64,000 nucleotides of DNA from Pleurocapsa sp. CCALA 161 (GCF_003003995.1 NZ_PVWF01000007.1:1-64000); one strand, 5' to 3'. Shown: positions 53,379 through 62,651, counted from the stretch's first letter. Translations and numbers: made by a program. The notes: a model not told the origin generated them from the sequence alone.

Positions 53379-54494
53379 GTGGGATTTTCATTTGCATGTC
53401 AGGCTAACTGTAGCCATACTCAAGCGCGGGCGGGAGTATTTCATACTCCTCATGGGATTGTTGAGACACCAAGATTTATGCCTGTTGGCACTTTAGCTAC
53501 GGTTAAGGGCGTAATCCCGCAACAGCTTGAGGCTGCTAATTCGCAAATGATTTTGGCTAATACCTACCATCTTCATCTTCAGCCAGGGGAAGATATAGTC
53601 AGAGAAGCGGGAGGGTTACATCGTTTTATGGCGTGGAATAAACCTATTCTCACCGATTCAGGAGGGTTTCAGGTTTTTAGCTTGAGCGAAATGCGTAAAG
53701 TAAGCGAAGAAGGAGTTATTTTTAAGTCTCCTCGTGACGGTAGCACGATCAACATTACCCCAGAGCGTTCAATTCAGATTCAGAATGCTTTGGGGGCAGA
53801 CGTGATTATGGCGTTTGATGAATGTCCCCCAGCGGATGCGACTAAAGAACAGGTTCAGGCTGCAACAGATCGTAGTTATCGGTGGTTAAAAAGATGTGTT
53901 GCCCAACATCAAAATACGGCTCGCCAAGCTTTATTTGGCATTGTTCAGGGAGGAATACATTTAGATCTTCGGCAAAAAGCCGTCGAACAGCTAGCTGAAT
54001 TGGATCTACCTGGTTATGCTATTGGTGGGGTGAGCGTCGGCGAAGATCCGCAATTGATCAACGCCACGGTGCGCCATACTGCTCCTTTATTACCTGCCAA
54101 TAAACCCCGCTATCTAATGGGGGTGGGAACCTATCGAGAAATGGCTCAGGCGATCGCCTCAGGGATAGATTTATTTGACTGTGTGATTCCTACTCGTTTA
54201 GGTCGTCATGGTGCTGCTTTAATTCGCGGTAAACGGACTAATATCAAAAATGCCACCTATAAGCGAGACTATCGACCCCTGGATGAAACCTGCTCTTGTT
54301 ATGCCTGTCAGAATTTTAGCCGTGCTTATCTTAACCATATGCTGCGATCGCAAGAAATGGTAGGCTACATTATGCTCTCTCTCCACAACATTACGGAATT
54401 AATTCGTTTTACCCAAGAAATTCGCGAGGCTATTTTCAAGGGAACTTTTGCCACCGATTTTGCTCATTGGCTTAATGATGAAGCTGATAACTAA
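53379..54494 (+). CDS. tgt: tRNA-guanine transglycosylase (queuosine)
   Basis: A 371-residue Tgt that exchanges G34 for preQ1 in tRNAs with GUN anticodons. Catalytic and substrate motifs: [12 protein letters not shown] (Asp nucleophile region), [33 protein letters not shown], and the zinc site [19 protein letters not shown] at 53379 follows AAAGG. It is followed by a tandem-repeat patch that separates it from the convergent PATAN regulator gene. Confidence 0.97.
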   Translation: MGFSFACQANCSHTQARAGVFHTPHGIVETPRFMPVGTLATVKGVIPQQLEAANSQMILANTYHLHLQPGEDIVREAGGLHRFMAWNKPILTDSGGFQVFSLSEMRKVSEEGVIFKSPRDGSTINITPERSIQIQNALGADVIMAFDECPPADATKEQVQAATDRSYRWLKRCVAQHQNTARQALFGIVQGGIHLDLRQKAVEQLAELDLPGYAIGGVSVGEDPQLINATVRHTAPLLPANKPRYLMGVGTYREMAQAIASGIDLFDCVIPTRLGRHGAALIRGKRTNIKNATYKRDYRPLDETCSCYACQNFSRAYLNHMLRSQEMVGYIMLSLHNITELIRFTQEIREAIFKGTFATDFAHWLNDEADN

Positions 54495-54533
54495 TCTCGG
54501 TATGAAGCGCGAAAAAGCACGAAACTTGGCGCT

Positions 54534-54612
54534 ACTACCTACTACCTACTACCTACTACCTACTACCTATTTGCGAAGCTTATCCTTTAGGACTACCTAC
54601 TACCTACTACCT
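54534..54612. repeat. ACTACCT heptamer tandem repeats around a dispersed-repeat spacer
   Basis: Five perfect ACTACCT copies (54534-54568) are followed by a 23-bp spacer with TTTGCGAAGCTTATCC and TTTAGG, then three further copies (54592-54612). The last copy contains the stop codon of the PATAN gene. The spacer and its edges match parts of the composite repeat at 7347-7466. Confidence 0.85.
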
Positions 54613-55785
54613 ATTTCCCAAATGCTCAACAATCTTTTGCACTAGTTCATCAGCATCAACGGTTTTACGTAAAAAGTCGGATGAGCCGGCCATTCTTGCT
54701 CTGAAGCGATCGATTAGTCCTGAATTGCTAGTTAGAAAAATAATTGGTGTTTGGGCAAATTCTGGATATTGTCGCAGTTTGGCGCATAAATCATATCCGC
54801 TAATTGTAGGCATAACAATATCTAAAAAAATCAGATCTGGTTGACTACTGATTAAAACCCTAGCTGCATCACGAGGATCGTTAACTGCCAAAAAGCGATA
54901 GCCAGCCATACCAATAATTTGCTCCATCAAATGAGAAACCATCGGACTATCATCAACACAAGCAATTAAAGGACGATCTTGATGCTCATAATTCTCTTGG
55001 TGAGGACTGATTATTTCTAGCAAGTCGGGAATATCAACTAAACCGAAAATACCTGACTGAATATACGGCAAGAGAGAGCAGATTACTTGTAAGGGGGAAG
55101 TTCTTAACTGAACAGATAAATCTCTTAGAGTCCTATTACCATTGAGTAGTTTACACAGACTTTGATAAGCAGAAATCGAAGTTTTTTCTTGAAGCTGTTT
55201 GGGTTGAAGGATTACAGGAGCCATGTTGGGCAGACGATCTGTCACTTGAGCCTCTTGCCAGCACGACCAAACTTGCTCTAGTTGAGTGATTACACTCTGG
55301 GGTTGAATTAATTCTAAAGTTGGTACTAAAACATTGTCTTGGTTAAGACGACAAATAACTTGTTTTGCTTGGGTTAGATCAAAAATAATCTCACTAACGA
55401 CAAAAGCGATCGCATTTTTAGCCTGCTGAGGGGTAATCGTTTGCCGATCAACCCAGTCGGCTAGTTGCTCATATTCCCAAATATTATCACTTAAGTCTGC
55501 TCTGCGCTGCGTAAGTTCTGCTTGTAGATTTGAAAGCTGAAAAGGAACTTGCGGCAAGTTTAAAATTAGATTCCGTTGCCACCGTCGAATTGGATGGACA
55601 CCTCCTGTGGCGTAGACAATATCTCCTAAATAAAGATAAACGTGCCATTCCTGTTCTTTGAGAGGATCGCTAAAGGTTAACTTTCCACTCAGATGTGCCT
55701 CTTGCAGGGAAATAAACAGTTTGATCTGCTTGGCAACAGTAAATTCACGAATGATTAAATTGTTAGAAGTATTTTTGGGACTCAT
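54607..55785 (-). CDS. PATAN-type response regulator (PatA/PixG-like)
   Basis: A 392-residue regulator with an N-terminal PATAN/DUF4388-like region (about 1-250: KLFISLQEAHLSGKLTFSD; YLYLGDIVYATGGVHPIRRW) and a C-terminal receiver domain (RPLIACVDDSPMVSHLMEQI; DLIFLDIVMPTISGYDL with phospho-Asp; IIFLTSNSGLIDRFR). This layout is that of PatA of heterocyst patterning and of PixG/TaxP1-type phototaxis regulators; the role here is open. ATG at 55785 overlaps the mutT stop (ATGA). A longer reading from 55890 would overlap mutT and is rejected. The end runs into an ACTACCT repeat. Confidence 0.9.
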   Translation of the reverse strand: MSPKNTSNNLIIREFTVAKQIKLFISLQEAHLSGKLTFSDPLKEQEWHVYLYLGDIVYATGGVHPIRRWQRNLILNLPQVPFQLSNLQAELTQRRADLSDNIWEYEQLADWVDRQTITPQQAKNAIAFVVSEIIFDLTQAKQVICRLNQDNVLVPTLELIQPQSVITQLEQVWSCWQEAQVTDRLPNMAPVILQPKQLQEKTSISAYQSLCKLLNGNRTLRDLSVQLRTSPLQVICSLLPYIQSGIFGLVDIPDLLEIISPHQENYEHQDRPLIACVDDSPMVSHLMEQIIGMAGYRFLAVNDPRDAARVLISSQPDLIFLDIVMPTISGYDLCAKLRQYPEFAQTPIIFLTSNSGLIDRFRARMAGSSDFLRKTVDADELVQKIVEHLGNR

Positions 55786-56204
55786 TTGCTTATGCCCCTT
55801 TGCTGAAGAAGATTGATTATTTGGATATTGGCTGAAGGAAATTGGTATTGATTCATTTGGGCAGGTTTTACCCATTGAATCTCTTCGCACTCCAGAGTTT
55901 TTGCTTGACCGCTTAAATATTGGCAGTCATGAACATATAAGGTCACATTAAAAGTTTTATAGGTATGAGTAATTGTTGTCAAGCGATCGCCTACTGCAAT
56001 CTCAATATCTAATTCTTCTTTAACTTCACGCTGAATACATTCTTCAACGGTTTCTCCTAGCTCAATTTTGCCCCCAGGAAACTCCCATAATCCACCCATT
56101 TCTCCTGATTGTTTTCGCCGATCTATCAGAATTTTTCCCTGCTGATTCTTGATTACAGCTACTCCAATCTGTTTGTTTGTCAGAGGAAGTGAGGTTAATG
56201 GCAT
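55782..56204 (-). CDS. mutT: 8-oxo-dGTP diphosphatase MutT-like Nudix hydrolase
   Basis: A 140-residue Nudix hydrolase with a perfect box: GGKIELGETVEECIQREV then KEELDIEI (G-x5-E-x7-R-E-V-K-E-E). GEMGGLWEFPGG is the MutT-type lead. It probably sanitises oxidised nucleotides. ATG at 56204. It is translationally coupled to the PATAN regulator by a 4-bp overlap, an unusual pairing. Upstream lies a 12-bp stem hairpin (56282-56308). Confidence 0.93.
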   Translation of the reverse strand: MPLTSLPLTNKQIGVAVIKNQQGKILIDRRKQSGEMGGLWEFPGGKIELGETVEECIQREVKEELDIEIAVGDRLTTITHTYKTFNVTLYVHDCQYLSGQAKTLECEEIQWVKPAQMNQYQFPSANIQIINLLQQRGISK

Positions 56205-56281
56205 ACAACGCTTGCTATTTTTGCTATTTTTTGTCGGAATTATAAGTTAATTTAAAAATGTCAAAATTGTAAATAGTGCAA

Positions 56282-56308
56282 AGCAACCTTAACTTAGTTA
56301 AGGTTGCT
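56282..56308 (-). terminator. Hairpin between DUF760 gene and mutT
   Basis: AGCAACCTTAAC (56282-56293), loop TTA, and GTTAAGGTTGCT (56297-56308) form a perfect 12-bp stem downstream of the DUF760 gene. It can terminate that transcript before mutT. Confidence 0.65.
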
Positions 56309-56360
56309 AATTATTACATATATATCCACATATATTAGTTTAAATTGATGTTGGCAGGTC

Positions 56361-56687
56361 TTAATTATCGATCCCAGTTCCCATCAAGGATTGCTCAAAG
56401 CCCATCCTCTGTTCAGCATTGCGTAAGAAATAACCACTAATCATGGCAGATGCCAATAATCGCCCTAAACTCTGGCGATTGGTATTAATTTGCATCTGAA
56501 ATTCTTCCTGGGGCATACTGCCTAACAAGCCAGTAATATTTTGTTCGATGATTTCAAACACCTCTGGCGATTCAGGCTGGGAGAGATGAGTGATGGTTTC
56601 AGGACTCAAAGATTGAACATAATGCCATAGTGAGTTTTCATTTTCGCTACGCTTGAAAGTACTCTGAGAAATATCTTTATTGCTCAC
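56361..56687 (-). CDS. DUF760 protein
   Basis: A 108-residue soluble helical protein of DUF760, a family found in cyanobacteria and chloroplasts. Characteristic parts are SLWHYVQSLSPETITHLSQP, EVFEIIEQNITGLLGSMP and RQSLGRLLASAMISGYFLRN. Function is not established. GTG at 56687 is preceded by an excellent AGGAGG. It lies downstream of the sigma factor gene on the same strand, about 250 bp away, with a cruciform hairpin between. Confidence 0.85.
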   Translation of the reverse strand: MSNKDISQSTFKRSENENSLWHYVQSLSPETITHLSQPESPEVFEIIEQNITGLLGSMPQEEFQMQINTNRQSLGRLLASAMISGYFLRNAEQRMGFEQSLMGTGIDN

Positions 56688-56861
56688 TTTTAGCCTCCTG
56701 ACTAGGATTAATAGAACTACGACTGATACTAAATCCGCTCAAGCCTTCGTCCTTTAGGACTCATTACTCAATTTTTTAAATAACCTATATCCTATATATA
56801 TATGCAAGGGATTTAGTATGATGTACCAATCTAGTTGTCTGCCATTTTATTAAAACACCCT

Positions 56862-56921
56862 GCTATTGATCTTAGGTTACGTAGAACCGAACTCTCGACA
56901 GAGAGTTTTCCGATCAATAGC
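56862..56921. terminator. Two-tier hairpin after the sigma factor gene
   Basis: An outer inverted repeat GCTATTGATC (56862-56871) / GATCAATAGC (56912-56921) encloses an inner hairpin AACTCTC (890-896) GACA GAGAGTT (901-907 of this kilobase block). It starts 15 bp after the sigma gene's stop codon on the minus strand, in the place of a terminator. Confidence 0.6.
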
Positions 56922-56935
56922 AAAATATTCGACTC

Positions 56936-57892
56936 TTAGCTAGCAAGATACTCTCTAATTGCCATTTTACGCTTACGGAGCTTAGATAAAGCTTCTCGCT
57001 CGATTTGGCGCACCCTTTCTCGGCTAATACTGAGGCACTCACCAATCTTGGCTAATGTCATCGGTTTACCATCGGCCAAACCAAATCGCAAACTAATTAC
57101 TTCTTTTTGCTGGGGGGTTAAATCTCCCATTAGTTTGTCCAAGTCTCTTTTTAAGGAAGAAGAGGTGGCGAAGTCTTCAGGGGATTGTCCTGAATCTTCC
57201 AGCATATCGCCAAGTTCAGTATCGTTGTTATCTCCAACTCTTACGTCGAGGGAAATTGGCTGGCGAGACTTTTCTAGATAATCACGTACCTGTTTGGGAG
57301 TAAGCTCTAGCTCTTGAGCCAGTTCGGCAATAGTCGCCGTTCTTCCTTTTTGCTGGGCTAACTGTCTTTGAGCTTTCTTAATCTTGTTGAGCTTTTCGGT
57401 AATATGAATTGGTAGCCGAATGGTACGACCTTTTTCAGCGATCGCTCTAGTGATTGCCTGGCGAATCCACCAGTAGGCATAGGTACTAAAACGATATCCT
57501 TTGGTGGGGTCGAATTTTTCTACTCCTCGCTGCATCCCAATTGTTCCCTCCTGAATCAAATCCAAGAGATCCAAATTACGCTTTAAATACTTTTTTGCTA
57601 CAGAAACTACTAGTCGCAGGTTTGCTTCCACCATTTTTCTTTTAGCAGACTCCCCTGACTCGATCGCTGTCAGTAACTCGCTAGGAGTTGTTCCGGCTGC
57701 TTTTGCCCATTCTTCTGTGGTAGGCTCTATGTCAAGTTCTTCAATTAAAGACTCTTTGACTCTAGTTAAAGCGATCGCTTTTTGGACTCTTTTGGAATAG
57801 AGAATTTCTTCCTCATGAGTTAGCAGAGGAACACGACCTATTTCTTTGAGATAGCTTCTAACCAAGTCGTTAGATTTCTGTGCTGTTTTCAT
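56936..57892 (-). CDS. Group 2 RNA polymerase sigma-70 factor (SigB/SigD-like)
   Basis: A 318-residue primary-like but shortened sigma factor. Region 1.2 begins [20 protein letters not shown]; region 2 has [41 protein letters not shown]; region 3 [20 protein letters not shown]; region 4 has [20 protein letters not shown]. The acidic region 1.1 of SigA is absent, so it is group 2 (SigB-SigE type), most like the short SigD/SigB forms. These factors mediate light, redox and stress responses. ATG at 57892. A 616-bp gap lies upstream. Confidence 0.92.
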   Translation of the reverse strand: MKTAQKSNDLVRSYLKEIGRVPLLTHEEEILYSKRVQKAIALTRVKESLIEELDIEPTTEEWAKAAGTTPSELLTAIESGESAKRKMVEANLRLVVSVAKKYLKRNLDLLDLIQEGTIGMQRGVEKFDPTKGYRFSTYAYWWIRQAITRAIAEKGRTIRLPIHITEKLNKIKKAQRQLAQQKGRTATIAELAQELELTPKQVRDYLEKSRQPISLDVRVGDNNDTELGDMLEDSGQSPEDFATSSSLKRDLDKLMGDLTPQQKEVISLRFGLADGKPMTLAKIGECLSISRERVRQIEREALSKLRKRKMAIREYLAS

Positions 57893-58508
57893 TACGCGAT
57901 ATGCTTGTTGATTTTGGTGGTGTAAGAAAAAGTTTCTAAGCTGCCATACTCATAGCCAGTATTTATGAGAATACGCATTTACTTTTGTAACAAAAACGCT
58001 GCCTGTCATGGTCAATAAATTTTGAATAGCTGACTCCTGTAGCTTTATCTTAGCTATAACAGCTTTTTTTCGGTCTATCTATAGCATGTTTTTGAAAAAA
58101 TAGTATTTGTGTTCTTACTCTCACTAAATTCTAAGATACACGATTTTAGTTAACTTATGTAAAGTTTATTTAAAATACTTGTTAGTGAATGAGAATTGAT
58201 AATTATTTAGTGCCACTTATTAAAAAATCATATCGATAAAACAAAGGCAAAAATGCAACACTGGCAACAAATTGGTCTAATTACCTGTTTAATCTGAGAC
58301 ATATCAACAGTTTAACTAACAATTATTCGGCTAAAGCTTTCAATTCCCATAAGAGCCAGCTAAAATGCCCCAATGTTGAGCGACAGTTTGATTTCACTAT
58401 TTTGTCAAGTTGCTTTACATAAAATACTACTATGGGAACTGTGATCGGAAAACTGTAAAAATAATTAAGCGTCAGACACAGGAATTTTCCTACAATAAAT
58501 TAGAATCT
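57893..58508. other. Divergent intergenic region between sigma factor and S9 peptidase
   Basis: This 616-bp AT-rich gap holds the promoters of both divergent genes. An in-frame extension of the peptidase back to 58410 is open but lacks a ribosome site and homology. A weak hairpin with a T7 run lies near 58035-58070. Nothing else is recognised. Confidence 0.45.
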
Positions 58509-60434
58509 ATGAATACTCCTCAAGTGGCTGCTTGTGGTTCTTGGCAATCGCCCATAACCTCAAATTTAATCGTTTCTCAGACTGTCGGCATTAGCAGTTT
58601 GGCTGTCAACCAAGGAAACATTTATTGGGTAGAAAAAAGACCCCAAGAACAAGGAAGAAATTTGCTGATCGGCTACGGCAATCAGACAGAGGTGAAAAAT
58701 TTTACCCCCGCACCCTTAAGCGTGCGTAGTAAAATTCACGAATATGGAGGTGGTGCATTCGTAGTTGAAGAAAATACAATTTATTTTTCTAACTATCAAG
58801 ATGGCAGAATTTATCAACAGGTAATTGGCACGCAACCCTATCCTTTGACAGATAAATTGGAGCGACGCTATGGGGATCTAATCGTTGATCGAGACAGAAA
58901 TCGTCTGATTTGTGTCTGTGAAGATCATTCTTTAGCTGGCGAAGCCAAAAATAGTATCGTTACCATTAATCTCAATACAGGGAGAATGCAAGATTTAGTT
59001 GCGGGTAGCGATTTTTATTCTTCTCCCCGTTTGAGTCCTGATGGGGAGTATCTAGCCTGGTTGAGTTGGAATCATCCTAATATGCCCTGGGATAGTACTC
59101 ATCTCTGGCTGGCGCAGCTTGACGCGGAGGGGATGGTTTTAGAGCCTAAATTAATTGCAGGAGGAACAGCCGAATCGATCTGTGAACCCAAGTGGGGTGA
59201 TGATGGGACTCTTTACTTCTCAAGCGATCGCACTAACTGGTGGAATTTATATCGGCGAAAACCAGATGGTCAGGTAGAGATTCTCCAGCAAAAATCTGCT
59301 GAGTTTGCCTATCCTCATTGGATATTTGGCTTATCTACTTATGCTGTGGTGGGAGAGTCTATCATCTGTGCTTATTCAGCCGATGGCTGCTGGCATTTAG
59401 GCAAAATTGACTTAAAAACCAAACAGTTTAGCGAAATTAAAACTAGATATACTAATATTTCCGATCTTCAAGGCAGCGATGATTTTGTCATTTTTATAGG
59501 TGGTTCTCCCACAGAAACAACGGCGGTAATTAAGCTGGATTTAAATACCTTGAGAGAACAAATACTACGGCGTACAGGAGAGGTTCAGATTGACCCTGGC
59601 TATTTATCGCTACCAGAGGCGATCGCTTTTCCCAGTAGCGAAGGTTTAACTGCTCATGCTTGGTATTATGCTCCAGAAAATAAAGATTACCTAGCTATGT
59701 CAGGAGAACTGCCTCCTTTAATAGTCAATAGTCATGGAGGGCCCACAGCCGCTGCTGCGGTGGAATTGAACCTGCGAATTCAGTACTGGACTAGTCGTGG
59801 TTTTGGCTATTTAGATGTGAATTATGGTGGCAGCATTGGTTATGGTCGTCAGTATCGTCAGCGACTAGACGGCAAGTGGGGAATTGTTGACGTAGATGAT
59901 TGTATTAACGCTGCTAAGTATTTGGTTGAGCGCAAAAGCGTAGATGGCGATCGCCTAGTGATTACAGGCAGCAGTGCAGGAGGCTATACTACTCTAGCTG
60001 CCTTAACCTTTCGCGATACTTTTAAAGCAGGGGCAAGTTACTATGGCGTGAGCGATCTAGAGATCTTAGCCAAAGATACTCATAAGTTTGAATCTCGCTA
60101 TTTAGATCGTTTAGTGGGCAAGTATCCTGAAGATCGAGCTATTTATCAAGAGCGATCGCCGATTTACTTTATCGAACAGTTAGACTGTCCTGTGATCTTC
60201 TTTCAGGGATTAAAAGACCAGGTAGTACCCCCAAATCAGGCGGAAATGATGTTTGAGGCGATCAAAAAAAAGGGTTTACCCGTGGCTTATATTGCTTTTG
60301 AACAGGAGGCTCATGGTTTTCGGATTGCTGAAAATATTCAAAAAGCTTTGGATAGCGAATTTTACTTTTATTCCCGTATCTTTGGTTTTGAACCAGCAGA
60401 TCGGCTCGAACAGATCGAAATAATTAATTTATAG
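58509..60434 (+). CDS. S9 family serine peptidase (acylaminoacyl-peptidase/DPP-like)
   Basis: A 641-residue prolyl-oligopeptidase-family enzyme. The N-terminal part (about 30-380) is a beta-propeller with repeated SPRLSPDGEYLAWLSW and PKWGDDGTLYFSSDRT blades; the C-terminal alpha/beta-hydrolase has the nucleophile elbow GSSAGGYTTL, acid LKDQVVPPNQAE and His EQEAHGFR. It likely trims short peptides in the cytosol; no signal is seen. ATG at 58509 (NTPQVAACGSW) fits the family start; the upstream frame from 58410 is discarded. The two eukaryote-type genes follow in the same direction. Confidence 0.92.
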   Translation: MNTPQVAACGSWQSPITSNLIVSQTVGISSLAVNQGNIYWVEKRPQEQGRNLLIGYGNQTEVKNFTPAPLSVRSKIHEYGGGAFVVEENTIYFSNYQDGRIYQQVIGTQPYPLTDKLERRYGDLIVDRDRNRLICVCEDHSLAGEAKNSIVTINLNTGRMQDLVAGSDFYSSPRLSPDGEYLAWLSWNHPNMPWDSTHLWLAQLDAEGMVLEPKLIAGGTAESICEPKWGDDGTLYFSSDRTNWWNLYRRKPDGQVEILQQKSAEFAYPHWIFGLSTYAVVGESIICAYSADGCWHLGKIDLKTKQFSEIKTRYTNISDLQGSDDFVIFIGGSPTETTAVIKLDLNTLREQILRRTGEVQIDPGYLSLPEAIAFPSSEGLTAHAWYYAPENKDYLAMSGELPPLIVNSHGGPTAAAAVELNLRIQYWTSRGFGYLDVNYGGSIGYGRQYRQRLDGKWGIVDVDDCINAAKYLVERKSVDGDRLVITGSSAGGYTTLAALTFRDTFKAGASYYGVSDLEILAKDTHKFESRYLDRLVGKYPEDRAIYQERSPIYFIEQLDCPVIFFQGLKDQVVPPNQAEMMFEAIKKKGLPVAYIAFEQEAHGFRIAENIQKALDSEFYFYSRIFGFEPADRLEQIEIINL

Positions 60435-60524
60435 GTAAAAACTAGGAACTAAAAACTAAAAACTAAAAATATTACTAATGAAAAAATATCTAAATAATTT
60501 TGTTTACCTACTTAATTCACAGCA

Positions 60525-61193
60525 ATGGCGATTAACCAAGTATTCTTTTATATCCCCAATCTAATTGGCTATGTCAGATTTATTTTTTATCTAGCCAGCT
60601 TTATTAGTCATAGTTTAGGTTACTGGCAACTGTGTATTGGACTATATGCGATCGCCTTTATTTTAGATGAATTTGATGGCCGAGCTGCTCGTGCCTATAA
60701 TCAAAGTAGTAATTTTGGTGCTGCCTTAGATATGGTGGCGGATCGTTCGGCAACAGCGGGTTTATGTCTGATTTTGGCACAGCTATATCCTCATTATTTA
60801 TTAGCATTTATTGGCGCGATCGCCCTTGATATTAGCAGTCATTATTATTTAATTTACGCTACAGGAATGCGGGGATCAGCCAGTCATAAAGATTCGGCTC
60901 AATGGTCGAATAATGCATTACTGAAGCTTTATTATGGCAAAAAACCTTTTATGGATTTGCTGATTCTGGGTAATGAACTATTTTATCTCCTACTATATCT
61001 TGATTTTTATCTAGTAGGAATAAGTATAAATTTAGCTGGCTGGCAGACAAATATTTGGCAATTATTGCTAATAGTTTTCTTGCCAATTTATTTATTGAAA
61101 CAGGCGACTAATATTCTTCAGCTACAGGCAGCAGGACAAGAAATAGCCAAACTAGATTTAATTAGTCGTGAAGCTAAATCGGCAACTGAATAA
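60525..61193 (+). CDS. CDP-alcohol phosphatidyltransferase resembling eukaryotic phosphatidylinositol synthase
   Basis: A 222-residue membrane enzyme. The catalytic motif D-x2-D-G-x2-A-R-x8-G-x3-D-x3-D is exact: Asp48, Asp51, Gly52, Ala55-Arg56, Gly65, Asp69, Asp73. Beyond this generic motif the sequence follows animal/plant phosphatidylinositol synthase as I recall it: FYIPNLIGYVRFIFYLASF at the start, GRAARAYNQSSNFGAALDM, GMRGSASHKD and LLILGNELFYLLLYLDFY near the end, and the size is the same (human CDIPT 213). Bacterial PG and PS synthases do not have these segments. The likely reaction is CDP-diacylglycerol plus myo-inositol to phosphatidylinositol; an inositol-like alternative head group is possible. 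HIP1 sites (two in the gene) show long residence in this genome. ATG at 60525; 90 bp after the peptidase. Confidence 0.88.
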   Translation: MAINQVFFYIPNLIGYVRFIFYLASFISHSLGYWQLCIGLYAIAFILDEFDGRAARAYNQSSNFGAALDMVADRSATAGLCLILAQLYPHYLLAFIGAIALDISSHYYLIYATGMRGSASHKDSAQWSNNALLKLYYGKKPFMDLLILGNELFYLLLYLDFYLVGISINLAGWQTNIWQLLLIVFLPIYLLKQATNILQLQAAGQEIAKLDLISREAKSATE

Positions 61194-61221
61194 TCATATT
61201 GTTCTATACTAATTAAGCCAA

Positions 61222-61260
61222 TATCCAGCCTCAATCATTTAAATCATTTAAATCATTTAG
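61222..61260. repeat. Short AAATCATTT tandem repeat before the glutathione synthetase gene
   Basis: About three tandem copies of AATCATTTA-type units lie just upstream of ATG 61276, inside the 82-bp gap after the phosphatidylinositol-synthase-like gene. The effect on expression is unknown. Confidence 0.6.
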
Positions 61261-61275
61261 TCATCTAGATCGCTG

Positions 61276-62631
61276 ATGAAACAGTACCCTGAAGCAGACA
61301 TTTCCAGCGCAGTGGATCTTGCCCTGGCTTGTGCCTTACTACAACGCACTCAGACGGGAGACTTAACCCATTGTCCCTTAATGCTTTCACCAGCTATTAT
61401 CACCAACCTGTTGATTACCCAACTAGAGTCTTTAGCTCAACCTTTAGCTCTTTTAATTCATCGAGTAGCCAACGATTTAGATTTTCTGGTAGAACAGCTT
61501 CAATTTACTGCTGCTAGTGACGAGTATACGGGCTTTTTGTTATCTCTAGCTCAAGAACAACGTCGTCAAGATAGTTTGCGGTTTTCTCTTACCCGCAGTG
61601 ATTACTTCATGACGCAAACAGACGGCTTACGCCAAGTAGAATTTAATACTATTGCCGCCAGCTATATCGGTTTATCGGAAAAAATCACCGAATTCCATAA
61701 AATATGGGGTAATCTTCAGAAAGAAACCTGGGACTTGTTACCTAATCAGCCAATCGCTGCCGTTGCTGATGCCTTTGTGACGGTGATGAAGGAGTATAAT
61801 GTTTTAAATGCTTGTGTGCTGTTTGTGGTTCAAGCTAACGAGCGTAATGTTTTCGATCAGCGTCTTTTAGAAATCGCCCTGATTGAACGGGGTATCAAAG
61901 TTGTACGCGCTAGCCTCGAAGCAATTGGCGAACAGGGAGAAGTACGTCAGGGTCATCTCTTACTTAACGGTGAAATTGCTGCTATTACTTATTTTCGAGC
62001 GGGTTACCGTCCTGATGAACTCGAAAGCAAAATAGCTCGTCAAGGTCGTCAGTTAATTGCTCGTTCAACGACAGTTTCTGTGCCAGATTTACCAACTCAT
62101 TTAGCAGGAACTAAGAAAATTCAGCAAGTATTAACGAATCCTCAACTGTTAAAGCTCTTTCTTGACGAAGAGGATATTGCTATAGTTAGAACTGCCTTTG
62201 CCCAGATTTATACTCTTGATGTGCAGATTAAATTTGAAGGCAAAATGATGCTAGCCAAAGAAGCAGCTATTTTACAACCAGAGCAATTTGTGCTTAAACC
62301 CCAGCGGGAGGGTGGCGGTTTTAATCTATATGGTGAAGATTTGCGTCAATGTCTACAAAATCTACCAGCAGAAGCAGGTAACGCATACATTTTAATGGAA
62401 CGACTATATCCACCTGTGTCTCCTGGCTGGGGTCTAAGGGATGGAAAACTCTGGCAAGGACAGGTAGTACACGAAATTGGTCAATATGGTATCTTAATTG
62501 CTCATGGCGATCGCATTTTAACCAATCAAGCAGCAGGTTATCTCGTGCGTACTAAGCTTGGCGAGATGAACGAGGGGGGTATATCGGCGGGATATGGACA
62601 TCTCAACAGTTTGGTTAAAAGTAATACCTAG
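61276..62631 (+). CDS. gshB: Eukaryotic-type glutathione synthetase
   Basis: A 451-residue ATP-grasp ligase that joins gamma-glutamylcysteine and glycine. It follows the eukaryotic GSS family, not the ~320-residue bacterial GshB: TRSDYFMTQTDGLRQVEFNT with IAASYIGLS, ANERNVFDQRLLE, AAITYFRAGYRPDE, HLAGTKKIQQVLTNPQLL, FVLKPQREGGGFNLYGEDL (ATP/Mg loop), AYILMERLYPP and the end VRTKLGEMNEGGISAGYGHL. Human GSS (474 residues) has matching text at each of these places as I remember it; one Gly-loop Asn is Phe here. I use gshB only as a functional label; the protein belongs to the GSS lineage. ATG at 61276, in line with the PI-synthase-like gene. Confidence 0.92.
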   Translation: MKQYPEADISSAVDLALACALLQRTQTGDLTHCPLMLSPAIITNLLITQLESLAQPLALLIHRVANDLDFLVEQLQFTAASDEYTGFLLSLAQEQRRQDSLRFSLTRSDYFMTQTDGLRQVEFNTIAASYIGLSEKITEFHKIWGNLQKETWDLLPNQPIAAVADAFVTVMKEYNVLNACVLFVVQANERNVFDQRLLEIALIERGIKVVRASLEAIGEQGEVRQGHLLLNGEIAAITYFRAGYRPDELESKIARQGRQLIARSTTVSVPDLPTHLAGTKKIQQVLTNPQLLKLFLDEEDIAIVRTAFAQIYTLDVQIKFEGKMMLAKEAAILQPEQFVLKPQREGGGFNLYGEDLRQCLQNLPAEAGNAYILMERLYPPVSPGWGLRDGKLWQGQVVHEIGQYGILIAHGDRILTNQAAGYLVRTKLGEMNEGGISAGYGHLNSLVKSNT

Positions 62632-62651
62632 TCCTTTTATCCGAATCGAAA

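Noticed and set aside
54448-54645. Open frame encoding Thr-Tyr-Tyr-Leu-Leu-Pro repeats after tgt
   Set aside because: The repeats are the translation of the ACTACCT tandem DNA array; the frame overlaps tgt and the PATAN gene end and has no ribosome site.
55786-55890. Longer N-terminus for the PATAN regulator
   Set aside because: It would overlap mutT by more than 100 bp; the ATGA overlap with ATG at 55785 is the natural start.
58410-58508. Extra 33 codons at the start of the S9 peptidase
   Set aside because: They are basic/Tyr-rich, resemble no signal peptide and precede a good ATG at 58509.
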